From CAYWBI01 sp964456445 (lineage in GTDB: Bacteria; Calditrichota; Calditrichia; Calditrichales; J004), in NCBI GenBank assembly GCA_964456445.1, contig CAYWBI010000044.1, positions 1-23,888 of the forward strand: 23,888 bases of DNA, given 5' to 3'. Made by a program: the position numbers and the translations under genes. How positions within the stretch are numbered: the first letter of the stretch is position 1; every line of letters starts with the position of its first letter. Below, one piece after another: positions 1 to 8,767 of the stretch. Under the pieces are notes generated by a model. It did no database searches. It had not been told where the DNA came from and worked only from the letters and a program-made list of their open reading frames with translations.

Positions 1-218
1 CTGATGTTTTTCCCGTCGGGTGCGGATAGCCAAAGTCCTTTATAACCCGGTGTTGTAAATGCGATCTGTTTACCATCCGGTGACCAGCGGGGCGCGATAA
101 CTGCCGTGGGCATGGATGCAATCAACGGCGTTGTCCGGAGGACTAAAAAAGGTTTTTCACCGGCCAGTGCAGTGAGCGCTGTAAAAAAAATCAGACTAAG
201 TATAGCGGCGATTTTCAT
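1..218 (-). CDS. Secreted TolB/WD40-like beta-propeller protein, 5' part only
   Basis: This gene runs off the left edge; only about the first 72 residues are visible. The start codon is at 218-216 on the minus strand, preceded by an AAGGA ribosome site about 6 bases upstream. Residues 1-20 form a signal peptide: Met-Lys, a hydrophobic run, then ALAG. The mature part holds PRWSPDGKQIAF at about residues 43-54. That is the hallmark of the PD40/WD40-like propeller blade found in TolB and in the N-terminal domains of some S9 peptidases and amidohydrolases. The protein is therefore probably exported to the periplasm or cell surface. Whether it is a plain TolB-like protein or the propeller part of a larger enzyme cannot be told, since most of it is outside the window. 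It diverges from the ABC transporter gene that starts at 371. Signal peptide and blade motif are seen directly; the role is inferred. Confidence 0.75.
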   Translation of the reverse strand, partial: MKIAAILSLIFFTALTALAGEKPFLVLRTTPLIASMPTAVIAPRWSPDGKQIAFTTPGYKGLWLSAPDGKNI

Positions 219-319
219 GTGTTATCCTTAATTTATCAAAGTACATTTTTGATCTAAGGGATATTAGAAAGATTTAGGTTGGTTTACAAGTTGAATTAAC
301 TGAATCCCGCAATAAAGAC

Positions 320-328
320 TGGTATAAT
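320..328 (+). promoter_or_regulatory. Extended -10 promoter for the ABC transporter genes
   Basis: The bases TGGTATAAT combine an upstream TG dinucleotide with a perfect TATAAT hexamer at 323-328, about 42 bases before the permease start at 371. The best -35 at 17-base spacing is CTGAAT, which is poor, as is usual where an extended -10 is present. It lies in the 152-base gap between divergent genes. Recognition assumes a sigma-70-like factor. Confidence 0.45.
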
Positions 329-370
329 GTCAAGGGGCATAATGTGAAGTGAGGGATTCTTGCAGGTACA

Positions 371-1741
371 ATGCGCTTTTTTGTAGATTGCGGCATGTTA
401 TTACATTTATTCAAACAACCCGTGCACATCATCCATTCACTGCGCGCCAGACATAAGCTGGAACTGCTGTTTCTTTTGATAATCATAGGCGCCGTTGTAA
501 CGCTAAAAACCCAAACCCTGATCGGCAAAATGATAACTGCCAATCCCCACATCACGCACATGGGGCTGATGATCCTGCTCGTAAATATTCAACTGTTCTT
601 TTGGAGTTTCAGCTCATTCTTCAGCCTGGCGCATCTGCTGCCTCAACAAAAAGGCCTGCGGGTACTGAATGTCCACCCGCTGGATAAAAAAGCCGTGTTT
701 CAGCTTTATTTTTATTACACCTTTAAATTTAGCTCCGCCTATCTGTTGCTTAATTGCGCCGTTTCGATAGCCCTACTGCAAAGTACGGGCTTCCGGACAG
801 GTCTGGGCCACCTGCTGCTTATCCTTATAACGGAACTGCTGCTGTTGGGTTTGCTTATAGCTATCCGCATGCGGCAGAGCACGTTATCCGCTTATTACCT
901 GCAGGGACTATTGAGCCTGATCGTTTATTTTATGGCATTTGCGCTGATCTATTTCATGGGCGGCAGCTTAATTTATCTACAGGGTGGTCTGCTAATTATG
1001 CTCACCGCAACCCTGTTCCTGCTTTATAAACCAGCAGCGGATCCACCGGAACAGCTGCTAAGCCGGGGCACAAAAAGGGTTGCAGGAACAAACAGGTATC
1101 AGGCGAGGTATTTGCAAAAAATCCCGCATCTGTTTCCCGTCGTGATCCAGGCCTTGCTGGAAAAAGAATTGCGCGGGCTATGGCGAAACCCACTATATCG
1201 ACGGCTAAAGATCAGAACACTCGCAGGTTTTTTTTTCATAATGTTACTGATTGGCATCTTTCCACTGGAATACAATCATCTCGTGGTTATGATATTGACG
1301 ATTGCCGTATTCTGGCTGCATTTCAACTCGGGTTTTAATGAAAAATATATGCCGCCGGACAATGTCTGGCTCATCCGCTCCCAGCCCATCCGCTTTTACC
1401 AATATTTTTTAGCGCGCTATTTTAGTGAGATGCCTGTTTTCCTGATTTTAACCTTTGGCGCGATAGGCGGATTATTTTTATCCCCCGGGTTGACGACGCC
1501 CGAACGCTGGAGCGCATTTTTAGTTATCTTTCTTTTTGCACAACTGCTTTTGCTGAGCATGATAAATTTTCAGGTCATGTTTTATGACGACGTCCGTCTT
1601 GCGGGATATGCCTTCCATTTTTCCGCTTTGTTCAGCGGGATTATGATTTTGAATTACCGACTGGTGGGCCCGATTGTCATCCTTGGCTTGCTGCTTTTTT
1701 ATTTTTACAAAAACCATCATTATTTTAGTGGAAAACCATGA
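371..1741 (+). CDS. ABC transporter permease (multi-span membrane protein)
   Basis: A 456-residue, very hydrophobic protein with roughly ten or more predicted membrane helices. It starts with a short basic segment, and a hydrophilic basic stretch at about residues 230-270 splits the helices into two halves. It is the probable membrane subunit of the ABC transporter whose ATPase follows at once: its TGA stop overlaps the next ATG in the sequence ATGA, so the two are translationally coupled. The family is not certain; size, two-half layout and partner fit an ABC-2/EcsB-like exporter permease. The start at 371 is supported only by a weak AGG four bases upstream; the next in-frame ATG at 395 has no better site. 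The substrate is unknown. That the partner is an ABC ATPase is secure; the exporter direction is inferred from the ATPase type and the lack of a solute-binding protein. Confidence 0.7.
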   Translation: MRFFVDCGMLLHLFKQPVHIIHSLRARHKLELLFLLIIIGAVVTLKTQTLIGKMITANPHITHMGLMILLVNIQLFFWSFSSFFSLAHLLPQQKGLRVLNVHPLDKKAVFQLYFYYTFKFSSAYLLLNCAVSIALLQSTGFRTGLGHLLLILITELLLLGLLIAIRMRQSTLSAYYLQGLLSLIVYFMAFALIYFMGGSLIYLQGGLLIMLTATLFLLYKPAADPPEQLLSRGTKRVAGTNRYQARYLQKIPHLFPVVIQALLEKELRGLWRNPLYRRLKIRTLAGFFFIMLLIGIFPLEYNHLVVMILTIAVFWLHFNSGFNEKYMPPDNVWLIRSQPIRFYQYFLARYFSEMPVFLILTFGAIGGLFLSPGLTTPERWSAFLVIFLFAQLLLLSMINFQVMFYDDVRLAGYAFHFSALFSGIMILNYRLVGPIVILGLLLFYFYKNHHYFSGKP

Positions 1742-2442
1742 TCCGGATAAATAATCTATCTGTAGCCTACGAAACGCAACAGGCGTTGGACGCCCTGGAT
1801 GCTTCTTATAAAAGCGGACAAATTACCGGTCTTATCGGTCCAAACGGTGCGGGCAAAAGTACATTACTCAAGACCTGTTGTGGGCTTATCCCGCATTTTA
1901 AGGGCGAAATATTTTTCGACGGCCGTTCCCTTGAGGCCAACCGCTTTTGGGTAAAACAGAAGGTGGCCTATGCACCGGAAAGCCCCCAACTGTTACCTTA
2001 TTTAAGCGGCAAAGAATTTTTACGGCTTATCGCCGGTATTTATAAGATTGATGATTTTGAATCCCGAAAAATCTTTTTCAGCCGGATGATGCTTCTTGAT
2101 GACAGGCTGGATGAATTGATAAATACTTACTCGCATGGGATGATGCAAAAACTATCGTTGGCGGCTGCTTTAATATCGCGGCCGGAGTATATTCTTATCG
2201 ATGAGGCGTTGAGCGGATTGGACAGCATTGCCCTGAAAAATGTAAAAGATTATCTATCGGAGCAGGCAAAATCCGGTAAACATGTGATCATCTCATCTCA
2301 TCAGATCGAACTGATTCAGGATTGGTGCGCCGAAATTCAGGTCATCAATCATGGTAAGATCATTGGTAATTTTTTACCCGGCCCCAAAAGTGACAATCGA
2401 AATTTATTGAATCTTTATCAGGATTTGATACACGGGACTTGA
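1738..2442 (+). CDS. ABC transporter ATP-binding protein
   Basis: A 234-residue ABC ATPase that powers the membrane protein encoded just upstream. Visible motifs in order: Walker A GPNGAGKST at residues 34-42; an APESP segment at 79-83 in the Q-loop region, as seen in exporter-type ATPases; the signature in the variant form YSHGM at 131-135; Walker B YILIDE at 151-156; a D-loop SGLD; and the switch histidine at 188 in ISSHQ. The length is normal for a stand-alone exporter ATPase of the CcmA/EcsA/bacitracin-transport type. The start ATG overlaps the permease stop. It is followed by 229 bases without a gene and by a hairpin at 2570-2603, so the transporter probably ends its transcript there. 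The family assignment is firm; the cargo is unknown. Confidence 0.9.
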   Translation: MIRINNLSVAYETQQALDALDASYKSGQITGLIGPNGAGKSTLLKTCCGLIPHFKGEIFFDGRSLEANRFWVKQKVAYAPESPQLLPYLSGKEFLRLIAGIYKIDDFESRKIFFSRMMLLDDRLDELINTYSHGMMQKLSLAAALISRPEYILIDEALSGLDSIALKNVKDYLSEQAKSGKHVIISSHQIELIQDWCAEIQVINHGKIIGNFLPGPKSDNRNLLNLYQDLIHGT

Positions 2443-2569
2443 GACCCGGATTCGCTGATGTATTCTAAATGCTGCCAGGAATGTACTATTCTAAAATCAC
2501 AAATCGGCGTTTCTTGTTCTTAGATCGAAGACCAATTCCGTTAAGCCAGATAAAGCAAAACGTGACTTG

Positions 2570-2603
2570 GCAGGATGCCCTCTTATCGACGCGGGCATCT
2601 TGC
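2570..2603 (+). terminator. Hairpin between transporter and MoxR block, possible terminator
   Basis: An 11-bp stem pairs 2570-2580 (GCAGGATGCCC) with 2593-2603 (GGGCATCTTGC). One pair is G-U, and the loop is 12 bases. The stem is followed by TTAAAAGCTTTGTTTTT, which is T-rich but not a clean run, so termination is plausible rather than sure. It lies in the 229-base gap after the ABC ATPase gene. Confidence 0.45.
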
Positions 2604-2671
2604 TTAAAAGCTTTGTTTTTGGTAAAATTACAAATATTCATCTAACACCTTCCCCATAACCCAAAGAAATT

Positions 2672-3688
2672 ATGCAAGAAGTTGTCTTTTTAAAAATCAA
2701 TGCCCCGTACTGGAAAAAGGCGGAAGCCATGCTCGGAACAAAGGCTGTTGTCAATCCGGATGAATGGAGTGATTTGTATATCAAACTGACCGACGACCTG
2801 GCCTATGCGCGTACATTCTATCCGCAAAGTTCCACCGCCTCTTATATAAACAACCTGACTACACAGCTTCACCAAAAAATCTATAAAAACCATTCAGAAA
2901 AAAAAGACCGAATCCGGGCTTTTTGGCTAAACGAATTGCCACTATTGTTTTACACCCATCGCCGCGCCTTGCTGATTGCCCTGATCTTTTTTAGCTTTGC
3001 CGTTTTTGTCGGTGCCTTTTCATCGGCCAGGGACCCCGCTTTCGTCCGCTCAATTCTGGGTGACCGCTATCTTAATATGACGCTGCAAAATATAAAAAAT
3101 GATGATCCGATGGCCGTTTATAAACAAATGAACGAGGCGGATATGTTTCTCGGGATAACCGTCAATAATATTCGGGTGGCATTTATCGCTTTTACCGGTG
3201 GGATTCTTTTTGCACTTGGAACGGCCTACGCCTTATTAACAAATGGTATTATGTTGGGTGCATTTGAATATTTTTTTTACGATCAGGGCTTATTGCTAAC
3301 ATCCATGCGAACCATTTGGATTCATGGCACACTCGAGATATCGGCCATCATCATCGCCGGGGCAGCTGGATTTGTTATGGGCAGTAGCTTGCTGTTTCCC
3401 GGCACCTTTACGCGTGGCGCGGCTTTTAAACGGGCGGCGCGTGATGGAATGAAAATGGTAGTTGGACTGGTGCCCATATTTATCATGGCCGGGTTCCTTG
3501 AGGGGTTTGTTACCCGACATACACATATGCCGTTGTCCCTGAACCTGTTTCTGATTGGCGGCTCGTTACTGTTTATAATTTATTATGTGATAATTTACCC
3601 GGCTCGGGTTTACCGCCGCAAACAATCCCACGTGGCGCTGTCCCTAGAGGAAAACATCGTTAAAAACACACCTAAACCTTTACATTAG
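2672..3688 (+). CDS. SpoIIM-family (stage II sporulation M-like) membrane protein
   Basis: A 338-residue protein of the SpoIIM/DUF95 family. A soluble N-terminal part of about 95 residues is followed by several membrane helices. The segment HGTLEISAIIIAG near residues 215-227 is typical of the family, as are the GxxLFALGTAYALLTNG region before it and a final helix ending in basic YRRK. Sporulation is not implied: family members outside sporulating Firmicutes commonly sit in MoxR/DUF58 neighbourhoods, as here. The ribosome site is poor. The gene ends in TAG, and the AGGAGG of the next gene overlaps this stop, so the two are coupled. It is the first gene of a seven-gene block ending at 9496. 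Its biochemical role is unknown; a membrane assembly or permease-like function is a guess. Confidence 0.85.
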   Translation: MQEVVFLKINAPYWKKAEAMLGTKAVVNPDEWSDLYIKLTDDLAYARTFYPQSSTASYINNLTTQLHQKIYKNHSEKKDRIRAFWLNELPLLFYTHRRALLIALIFFSFAVFVGAFSSARDPAFVRSILGDRYLNMTLQNIKNDDPMAVYKQMNEADMFLGITVNNIRVAFIAFTGGILFALGTAYALLTNGIMLGAFEYFFYDQGLLLTSMRTIWIHGTLEISAIIIAGAAGFVMGSSLLFPGTFTRGAAFKRAARDGMKMVVGLVPIFIMAGFLEGFVTRHTHMPLSLNLFLIGGSLLFIIYYVIIYPARVYRRKQSHVALSLEENIVKNTPKPLH

Positions 3689-3702
3689 GAGGAAGAAACC
3701 CG

Positions 3703-4557
3703 ATGGAAGCACAAGCTTTTAATTTTCAAAAAGCACGTAATGTCAGCGAAACGATTAACGCGACCTTTGCCTTTATCCGTCAGGAATTTAAACCGCTGGG
3801 CAAATCCATATTATATATGGTGGGTCCCGTTGTACTTATCACATCCTATTTTTCAAGCGCATATTTAAACGGGCTTATACAAGGCGCCACGCAATCACCA
3901 CAGGACCCACTGGCTATGCTTGGGATGCTTCAATCGCCTTACTACTGGGGAACCCTCGCCCTGCAGGTATTGGGTTATGTCCTGAATATGATGGTAATAA
4001 CCTACTATATACGGGGCTACATCCAAAATAATAACAGTACGCCTTCTGTCAATTCGGTGTGGATTTCCGCGATCAATGATCTGCCCCGGATTTTTTTCTA
4101 TGTTATAGTCGAATACATAGTTATAATTATAGGTACTTTTGCCTTGATAATTCCTGGAATCTATCTTGGTATCGGTCTTACTCTTTTTATACTCGTGGCC
4201 ATCCATGAACGTCCCGGTTTGATCCAATCCCTTTCGCGCAGCTTAAAGCTTATAAAAAATTACTGGTGGTTCACTGTTGGCGTCATTATTTTAATAAGTA
4301 TTATTGCCATGGTGCTGCAAACGATTATCGAAATGCCCTTTTATATAACAGGTATTGTTGCCGGTTTGAATATGAAGGGACAAATAACCCCCGAGGATGT
4401 TTCGGGCTGGACAGCCGCCCTGGCCGTGGTGCTCAATTTGGCGACTTTGCTTTATGGGATTGTTTTTGTAACCCTGAATGTTCATTATTTTAGCCAGTTG
4501 GAAAAAAAGGAAGCGAGTGGGTTGCAAAAACAAATCGAAGGAATGGGGGGACATTGA
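3703..4557 (+). CDS. Multi-span membrane protein, PF10110/YciC-like
   Basis: A 284-residue integral membrane protein with about six helices and a short charged C-terminus. The pattern P-G-I-Y-L-G-I then a helix, R-P-G-L-I-Q-S-L-S-R-S, and K-N-Y-W-W, at about residues 150-190, resembles the glycerophosphoryl-diester-phosphodiesterase membrane domain (PF10110) and YciC-like proteins. No catalytic phosphodiesterase domain is present. It has the strongest ribosome site in the block: AGGAGG at 3687-3692, overlapping the TAG of the SpoIIM gene, ten bases before the ATG. The next gene starts 8 bases after its stop. Family resemblance is judged by eye and is moderate; function is unknown beyond membership of the MoxR block. 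Confidence 0.7.
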   Translation: MEAQAFNFQKARNVSETINATFAFIRQEFKPLGKSILYMVGPVVLITSYFSSAYLNGLIQGATQSPQDPLAMLGMLQSPYYWGTLALQVLGYVLNMMVITYYIRGYIQNNNSTPSVNSVWISAINDLPRIFFYVIVEYIVIIIGTFALIIPGIYLGIGLTLFILVAIHERPGLIQSLSRSLKLIKNYWWFTVGVIILISIIAMVLQTIIEMPFYITGIVAGLNMKGQITPEDVSGWTAALAVVLNLATLLYGIVFVTLNVHYFSQLEKKEASGLQKQIEGMGGH

Positions 4558-4564
4558 TCCCGCG

Positions 4565-5254
4565 ATGAGAATTTATTTCCCTTTCTTTTTAGTTCTGTCC
4601 CTGTTTTTTTTTCAGCCTCGACCGCTGTGCGCTGAGAGCATACGTGTTTTTAAAACATCCAGCCTGGACTCCTTGCAAAGCGATCCGGAGCTGCAGTATA
4701 AAGAAGCGCCGTCCGTGTTGTCATCGCTGTTTAGTGACCTGGTACAATGGGCCCTGGCAAAGCTGGCCCCATATCTTGCCACAAAAACAACCTTGCTTAT
4801 CTTCAAAATTATCGGCTATCTCCTGGCCTTGCTTGCCGTGGCGACGATCGTCCGCTATATACTTATTGGGGAGGGCAGCGCACTCTTTGGTAAAAAGGAT
4901 GAAAATATCCTGCTGCGTAATTCCATCGACAGCGATGACATCTATGCCATCGATTTGTTAAAAATACTGCGGGAATGTGAACAGAATGGACGCCATAGGG
5001 AGGCGGTACGCGCGCGCTATCTTATCACGCTTAAAACATTGGCGGACCGGGGCGATATCCAATGGCGCAAAGGCAAAACCAACTACGATTATTTATACGA
5101 GCTAAAACAGCGGGAAAATCTGCAACGTGAATTCGCGGAATTGACCCGTAAGTTCGAATTTATTTGGTATGGTGGCGAAGAAATAAACGAAAACCTTTAT
5201 AAAAAAATAGACGCCCGTTTTGCCGATTTTCTGTCGGAGGATGTTTATGTCTAA
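4565..5254 (+). CDS. DUF4129-domain membrane-anchored protein
   Basis: A 229-residue protein. I chose the ATG at 4565 because it opens a clear signal sequence (MRIYFPFFLV through LCAES, cleavage near residue 23) and sits after a G-rich site; an upstream in-frame ATG at 4478 would add a charged tail inside the previous gene. A single membrane helix lies at about residues 77-100. The C-terminal cytoplasmic part, about 140-225, is a DUF4129 domain: an A-V-R-A-R-Y-L helix, a W-R-K-G-K-T-N-Y-D-Y-L-Y segment, then F-E-F-I-W-Y-G. DUF4129 proteins are regular companions of MoxR, DUF58 and DUF4350 genes. The last bases overlap the next start in ATGTCTAA, so the two are translationally coupled. Molecular role unknown. 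Confidence 0.85.
   Translation: MRIYFPFFLVLSLFFFQPRPLCAESIRVFKTSSLDSLQSDPELQYKEAPSVLSSLFSDLVQWALAKLAPYLATKTTLLIFKIIGYLLALLAVATIVRYILIGEGSALFGKKDENILLRNSIDSDDIYAIDLLKILRECEQNGRHREAVRARYLITLKTLADRGDIQWRKGKTNYDYLYELKQRENLQREFAELTRKFEFIWYGGEEINENLYKKIDARFADFLSEDVYV
5236..5240 (+). promoter_or_regulatory. Ribosome site that sets the DUF4350 start
   Basis: GGAGG at 5236-5240 lies six bases before the ATG at 5247. It favours that start over in-frame ATGs at 5220 and 5241. It is embedded in the end of the DUF4129 gene. Confidence 0.7.
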
Positions 5255-6461
5255 CTGGAAGTTGATCCTGCCGCTCACACTTGCCCTTGTCTTTGCTTTT
5301 GTGCTGGAACTGTCTCAACCCCGGGCGTTAAACTGGACGCCAACCTTCGCCGCGGACGATAAAATTCCACTGGGAACATATGCGCTTTTTAAAATCCTGA
5401 ACGAGGTGTTTCCCGCACAATCTGTCGAACGACGTAACCGGCCGCTGTATAACTGGGCCGGGGCAGATGCGGATTATGCATCTAAAACCATCATTTTTAT
5501 AAGCAATCAATTTATGCCCGATAAGTTGGACAGCTATCGTTTGTTACGGCTGACCGCGGCCGGGGCACATGTTTTTATTTCTGCGCAAAAATTTTCCGAT
5601 CAACTACAGGATACCCTGCATTTTAAAACACGCATTCATTTTAATGTGCAAGAAGCGGCATCCCTGTCCTTGCCCGCCATGAATTCAAAAGGAACATCAA
5701 TCCATATAAAAAGTAGCGGACTCCCCCGGTTTATTAACAAATTTGACAGTACGGTTTACAGCCGCCTGCTCCTGGATTCGCTTGGGAAAAGTATATTGAT
5801 TGCAAAAAATATCGGTAAGGGCAGGATTTATATCAGTTGTCAGCCTTTTGTATTTGCCAATTATAATTTTCTAAAAAATGATGTAGCGGATTACACGGCT
5901 GATATTTTCAGGTTACTGCCGTTAAGACCGGTAATTTGGGATGCTTATTATAAAACCCATATCGAAGGTTTTCAACCGTCACCATTGCGTTATATCCTGA
6001 ACGACCCTGTTTTGGGAAATATTTACTATCTTGTTTTACTGGCCGTATTTTTGTTTGTTTTTATAAATGGACGGCGCCGGCAAAGATCCATCCCTGTGAT
6101 CGCACCTCCAAAAAATGAATCACTGGATTATGTAATAACGCTGTCCGGGTTATATCGCCAAAGCAACAATTTGCTTAGCGCCGCACGTATCCGGCGCCGA
6201 TATGTGCTCAACTTTATACGGGAACATTTTCATCTCGAAATAAAAAATTTAGATAAGCGCTTTAGCGAGGCCTTGCTACAAAAAACAAATCTGCCCCGTG
6301 TCACCGTATTTGAACTGGTGCGGCATCTGCGCAGCCTCGAACGGTTTAAACAGATGAGCCGCACACAGTTTAAAGATCTTAGCCTCTGGCTGGAACGCTT
6401 TTATTATGAATTGGAAAAAGATAAAATCGAACGAAAGGAACAAGGGAATGGAAACAGCTAA
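5247..6461 (+). CDS. DUF4350-domain membrane protein
   Basis: A 404-residue protein with an N-terminal membrane helix (about residues 4-20). An extracytoplasmic alpha/beta region from about 30 to 240 matches DUF4350: G-T-Y-A-L-F-K-I-L near the start, I-F-I-S-N-Q, and a closing W-D-A-Y-Y segment in place of the usual D-E-Y-H-H-G. A second helix follows at about 260-275, then a basic cytoplasmic tail of about 130 residues. DUF4350 folds resemble the GldG-type auxiliary domain of ABC transporters, which is interesting beside the transporter upstream, but no direct link is shown. The start overlaps the DUF4129 stop, and the 3' end overlaps the MoxR start by 14 bases. Family assignment is fairly firm; function unknown. 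Confidence 0.82.
   Translation: MSNWKLILPLTLALVFAFVLELSQPRALNWTPTFAADDKIPLGTYALFKILNEVFPAQSVERRNRPLYNWAGADADYASKTIIFISNQFMPDKLDSYRLLRLTAAGAHVFISAQKFSDQLQDTLHFKTRIHFNVQEAASLSLPAMNSKGTSIHIKSSGLPRFINKFDSTVYSRLLLDSLGKSILIAKNIGKGRIYISCQPFVFANYNFLKNDVADYTADIFRLLPLRPVIWDAYYKTHIEGFQPSPLRYILNDPVLGNIYYLVLLAVFLFVFINGRRRQRSIPVIAPPKNESLDYVITLSGLYRQSNNLLSAARIRRRYVLNFIREHFHLEIKNLDKRFSEALLQKTNLPRVTVFELVRHLRSLERFKQMSRTQFKDLSLWLERFYYELEKDKIERKEQGNGNS
6435..6440 (+). promoter_or_regulatory. Ribosome site that sets the MoxR start
   Basis: AAGGAA at 6435-6440 lies seven bases before the ATG at 6448 and decides for it over the in-frame ATG at 6406, which lies deeper inside the DUF4350 gene. Confidence 0.65.
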
Positions 6462-7419
6462 CAAGCGGCCCGATTTTGCCCGGATGCGTGAACGGATTGC
6501 GGCCATCCGTACCGAGATTGGAAATTTAATCGTCGGTCAGGATCAAACACTGGATTTACTTATGGCCGCCCTGGTGGTACAGGGACATGTGCTCATCGAA
6601 GGTGTACCGGGGATTGCCAAAACGTTAGCCGCCAAATCGTTGGCCCGTGCCGTTTCCGGCAAATATTCCCGTATCCAGTTTACACCGGATCTGATGCCTG
6701 CCGACGTTACCGGCACCTCGGTCTTTAATCAGCAAAAAGGGGCGTTTGAATTTAAAGCCGGGCCGGTTTTTGGCAATCTAATCCTAACCGATGAGATAAA
6801 CCGGGCGCCCGCAAAAACACAATCCGCCTTATTTGAAGCAATGGAAGAGCAGCAGGTTACGGTCGATGGTCATAGTTACAAACTGGAAGCGCCCTTTGTG
6901 GTCTTTGCCACTCAAAATCCGATAGACCAGGAAGGCACCTATCGTCTGCCGGAGGCCCAGTTGGACCGATTTCTGTTTAAAATTATCATGACCTATCCCG
7001 GCATCGATGAAGAGACCGAAATCCTCAAACGTTATACGGACCAAACCGTGGCACAGAAACTGGAGCGGATCAATGCGGTGCTAAGTACAACGGAACTGAA
7101 CAATTTCCATGACGCGTTGTTTGGCGTCCGGGTGGAAGAGCATTTATACACTTATATCGCGAAAGTCATCCGGGAGACACGTCAACATCATGCACTTTAT
7201 CTTGGCGCGTCACCTCGGGCAGGATTGGCCATCCTTAATGCATCAAAAGCCCGGGCCGCCATGGATGGACGAGATTTTATCACCCCGGATGACATACGTT
7301 TTATGGCCTTTCCGGCACTGCGCCACCGCTTATTGCTTACGGCGGAAAAGGAAATGGAAGAAATGTCCACCGATGATGTGATCACGGAAATATTTAACCG
7401 GGTGGAAGTGCCGCGCTGA
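6448..7419 (+). CDS. MoxR-family AAA+ ATPase
   Basis: A 323-residue MoxR ATPase, a typical full length. Motifs: Walker A GVPGIAKT at residues 52-59; Walker B LILTDE ending at D115-E116, followed by INRAP; sensor 1 asparagine at 157 in ATQNP; LPEAQLDRF with the likely arginine finger R174; and sensor 2 arginine R257 in GASPRA. MoxR proteins act as cytoplasmic chaperone-like ATPases that help mature or assemble protein or metalloprotein complexes, usually with DUF58 or von Willebrand partners. Here the partner is the DUF58 gene, which overlaps its stop by one base (TGATG). ATG 6448 is preferred because of the AAGGAA site; 6406 is the longer alternative. The ATPase role is secure; the client is unknown. 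Confidence 0.95.
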   Translation: METANKRPDFARMRERIAAIRTEIGNLIVGQDQTLDLLMAALVVQGHVLIEGVPGIAKTLAAKSLARAVSGKYSRIQFTPDLMPADVTGTSVFNQQKGAFEFKAGPVFGNLILTDEINRAPAKTQSALFEAMEEQQVTVDGHSYKLEAPFVVFATQNPIDQEGTYRLPEAQLDRFLFKIIMTYPGIDEETEILKRYTDQTVAQKLERINAVLSTTELNNFHDALFGVRVEEHLYTYIAKVIRETRQHHALYLGASPRAGLAILNASKARAAMDGRDFITPDDIRFMAFPALRHRLLLTAEKEMEEMSTDDVITEIFNRVEVPR

Positions 7420-8747
7420 TGAAATTTTCCTTTAATATATTTTTAGAAAACCGTTTCTTTTATATTTTTGCCGGTTTGATCGGCTTATATGTAACCGGTT
7501 ATTTTATACCGTTCCTTATCCCTTTTGTCCATTTGGGGTTGTGGATACTTTTACTCGGGGTGTTTGTGGAAATGATACTTTTGTATAGCCGCAAATCTGC
7601 AATATCGGCCAGCAGACTGGTTCCTGAAAAAATGTCCAACGGGGATGTAAACAGGATACAACTTTCGGTTTTCAATTTATATGGCTTTGTCATAAACGGG
7701 ACAGTTCTCGATGAGGCGCCGTATGTTTTTCAGTTGCGCTCGAACCAGCTTTCCTTTAAGGCCGGCCCCGGTGAAACGGTACGCTGTGATTATCTGCTGA
7801 ACCCCGTGCAACGCGGCCGTTTTGCCTTTGGCGCCGTTAACATCTTTGTCCATTCACCATTGGGTTTAGTGAATCGGCATTTTAGAATTGAGCTTAAAGA
7901 TTATGCCGATGTATTCCCATCACTTATCCAAATGCATAAATATGGTTTTATGGCCCTGGCGGCAAAACAGGCCACGCCCGGCCTCAAAAAGGTCCGGCGT
8001 ATCGGACACACCATGGAATTTGATCAGATCCGTGACTATGTACGCGGTGATGATTACCGCACCATAAACTGGAAGGCCACCGCCCGTCGGCAAAAACTGA
8101 TGCGCAATCAGTATCAGGACGAGCGTTCACAGGACATTTATTGTGTAATCGATAGCGGACGGAATATGAAGATGCCCTTTAAGCAGTTATCCCTGTTGGA
8201 TTATGCCATAAATGCCAGTCTGGCTCTTGCAAATATCATTATTCGAAAAGATGACAAGGCCGGCCTGATAACCTTTGATCATAAACCAGGAGTGGCTTTG
8301 CCCGCGTCCAACCGTCCCGGACAATTAAATAAAATCCTCCACCGCCTGTACGATATTCAGACGGATTTTCTTGAAACGGATTTCGAAAAATTATATGCTT
8401 TGCTCAACCGGCAGATAAAACACCGCAGCCTGTTAATGCTTTTAACAAATTTTGAGTCTCTATCAGCCTTAAAAAGACAGTTACCGATTTTACGTAAAAT
8501 AAATCAACGCCATTTACTGGTGGTAATCTTTTTTCGCAACGATGCCATGGAAGCGTTAATCCGTCCGGCAAAGCATGCCCGTGATATTTATCTAAAGACA
8601 ATGGCGGAAAAAATGATATTTGAAAAACAACGTATTTCCGCTGAACTAAGTCGTTACGGGATTCAGAATATGCGTTTATTACCACAGGAATTGACCGTTG
8701 CCAGTATCAACCGTTATTTAAAAATCAAATCTCAGCGTTCACTATAA
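7419..8747 (+). CDS. DUF58-family MoxR partner protein
   Basis: A 442-residue protein. Two hydrophobic helices lie in the first 60 residues, then a beta-rich segment and the DUF58 core at about residues 190-225: FDQIRDYVRGDDYRTINWKA, the family hallmark. It continues into a von Willebrand A-like domain. The metal-site motif there reads I-D-S-G-R-N-M, which departs from canonical DxSxS (D+2 is Gly, D+4 is Asn), so ion binding may be weak or absent; such decay is common in DUF58 proteins. The start ATG overlaps the MoxR stop by one base, which implies coupled synthesis and a probable complex. It is presumably anchored in the inner membrane with the core in the cytoplasm, where MoxR acts. Exact role unknown. 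Confidence 0.93.
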   Translation: MKFSFNIFLENRFFYIFAGLIGLYVTGYFIPFLIPFVHLGLWILLLGVFVEMILLYSRKSAISASRLVPEKMSNGDVNRIQLSVFNLYGFVINGTVLDEAPYVFQLRSNQLSFKAGPGETVRCDYLLNPVQRGRFAFGAVNIFVHSPLGLVNRHFRIELKDYADVFPSLIQMHKYGFMALAAKQATPGLKKVRRIGHTMEFDQIRDYVRGDDYRTINWKATARRQKLMRNQYQDERSQDIYCVIDSGRNMKMPFKQLSLLDYAINASLALANIIIRKDDKAGLITFDHKPGVALPASNRPGQLNKILHRLYDIQTDFLETDFEKLYALLNRQIKHRSLLMLLTNFESLSALKRQLPILRKINQRHLLVVIFFRNDAMEALIRPAKHARDIYLKTMAEKMIFEKQRISAELSRYGIQNMRLLPQELTVASINRYLKIKSQRSL

Positions 8748-8767
8748 CACAATTTAGGGAAAAGTAA

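Noticed and set aside
2672..3688. Taking the SpoIIM homologue as evidence for sporulation
   Set aside because: No other sporulation gene is present, and the family is widespread in MoxR blocks of non-sporulating bacteria.
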